Shown here: positions 6,043-6,552 of the stretch, piece after piece | Layout of the letters: every line of letters begins with the position of its first letter | How positions within the stretch are numbered: the first letter of the stretch is position 1 | Source: Polaromonas sp. | Lineage (GTDB): Bacteria > Pseudomonadota > Gammaproteobacteria > Burkholderiales > Burkholderiaceae_C | DNA: 6,552 nt | Reading direction: 5' to 3' | NCBI GenBank assembly: GCA_013205645.1 | Contig: JABMMH010000325.1 | Span: forward strand, 1 to 6,552 | Program-made: the position numbers and the translations under genes | Notes under the pieces: model-generated | The model's database searches: none | Told to the model about the DNA's origin: nothing | What the model saw: only the letters and a program-made list of their open reading frames with translations

Positions 6043-6552
6043 TCTGAAGCCTGAAAACGGCTTGCCCAGTGCTATTGCTGAGGCCATCAAACGGCTGATT
6101 TTCACCGGTGAACTCAAGCCCGGTGAGCGGCTGAATGAAGCCGCTTTGGCGCTGCGCATGGGCACCAGCCGCGGGCCGATCCGCGAAGCCATCCGCACCT
6201 TGGCCGGCTCAGGCATGGTCACCGCTGTCGTCAACAAAGGGGTGTATGTGCGGCAGATTTCGGTGCGTGAAATGCTGGAAATTTACGACCTGCGCGCCCT
6301 CATTTTTGGCTTTGCCGCGCAACGCGCCATCGACAACCTGACCGATGAACACCGTGCCCGCTTTGAAGTGCTGTTGGCCGGCATGGACGCAGCTTGTGAG
6401 AAGAACGACAGCACCCATTACTACGAGCTGAACTTGGCGTTTCATGCGCTGGTGCTGGACTTGTCGAACAACCAACGCGCGCATCAGGCTTACAACGATT
6501 ACGTCAACGAGTTGCATTTGTTTCGCCGTCGTTTCTTCAACGCGCCTGGCAA
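6026..6552 (+). CDS. GntR-family transcriptional regulator with FCD domain (3'-truncated)
   Basis: DNA-binding regulator of the FadR/FCD subgroup of GntR proteins, cut by the window edge after 175 complete codons of what is usually a protein of about 220-240 residues. The winged helix-turn-helix covers about 13-78: a GELKPGERLNEAALA block (28-42), the recognition-helix region TSRGPIREAIRTLAGSGMV (47-65), and the wing KGVYVRQIS (71-79). The all-helical effector domain starts near REMLEIYDLRALIFG (81-95). Its NLAFH segment places N136 and H140 where FCD proteins have the Asp/Asn-xxx-His metal ligands; these proteins commonly bind small organic acids. The ATG at 6026 is the only ATG, GTG or TTG in this frame downstream of the predicted promoter. 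It is divergent from the catabolic operon, with an operator-like palindrome between them, so it is probably the operon's repressor and may regulate itself. The inducer is unknown but may be the operon's acid substrate or its CoA ester. Confidence 0.93.
   Translation, partial: MTERGDLKPENGLPSAIAEAIKRLIFTGELKPGERLNEAALALRMGTSRGPIREAIRTLAGSGMVTAVVNKGVYVRQISVREMLEIYDLRALIFGFAAQRAIDNLTDEHRARFEVLLAGMDAACEKNDSTHYYELNLAFHALVLDLSNNQRAHQAYNDYVNELHLFRRRFFNAPG

Noticed and set aside
5932..6517. Minus-strand frames of about 100 codons opposite the regulator gene
   Set aside because: They oppose the clearly conserved GntR winged-helix and FCD coding sequence, and one would run across the regulator's promoter.
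1..6552. CRISPR arrays, tRNA or rRNA genes, insertion-sequence ends, phage or toxin-antitoxin genes
   Set aside because: No regularly spaced repeats, tRNA-like cloverleaf, transposase motifs or terminal inverted repeats were seen; nearly the whole window is accounted for by ordinary chromosomal genes.

Overview
This window looks like chromosomal DNA of a betaproteobacterium, most likely Burkholderiales/Comamonadaceae. That rests on the general look of the proteins: a single-permease-type Lol transporter next to lolD, a Bug/TctC solute-binding protein in a CoA-ester operon, and GC-rich codon use. No database search was possible. There is no sign of phage, transposon, CRISPR or RNA genes, and nothing here amounts to a new defence or mobile system.

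Layout. Positions 1-1733 (+) carry the end of the lipoprotein-releasing permease gene (lolC/E family, 5' end outside the window) and the complete ATPase gene lolD, which overlaps it by 8 bases. Positions 1750-5833 (-) carry four tightly spaced genes. In transcription order they encode a class III (CaiB/BaiF) CoA-transferase, a crotonase-fold protein, a zinc-independent MDR-family NADPH:quinone-type oxidoreductase and a periplasmic Bug/TctC solute-binding protein. lolD and the last gene of this operon converge with only 16 bases between their stop codons. Positions 5834-6025 are a divergent control region, and from 6026 (+) a GntR/FCD-type regulator runs off the right edge.

How the parts may work together (inference). 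The Bug protein would capture an organic acid in the periplasm. The CoA-transferase would activate it as a CoA thioester, and the crotonase and oxidoreductase would act on the product. The divergent GntR-type regulator would control the unit. The control region supports this: a perfect-armed inverted repeat (AAAGTGT-CA-ACACTTT) sits on the -35 box of the operon promoter, a third copy of the half-site lies 21 bases away, and a good promoter points towards the regulator. The substrate is unknown. The crotonase lacks both glutamates used by classical enoyl-CoA hydratases, so its annotation as a hydratase should be treated with caution.
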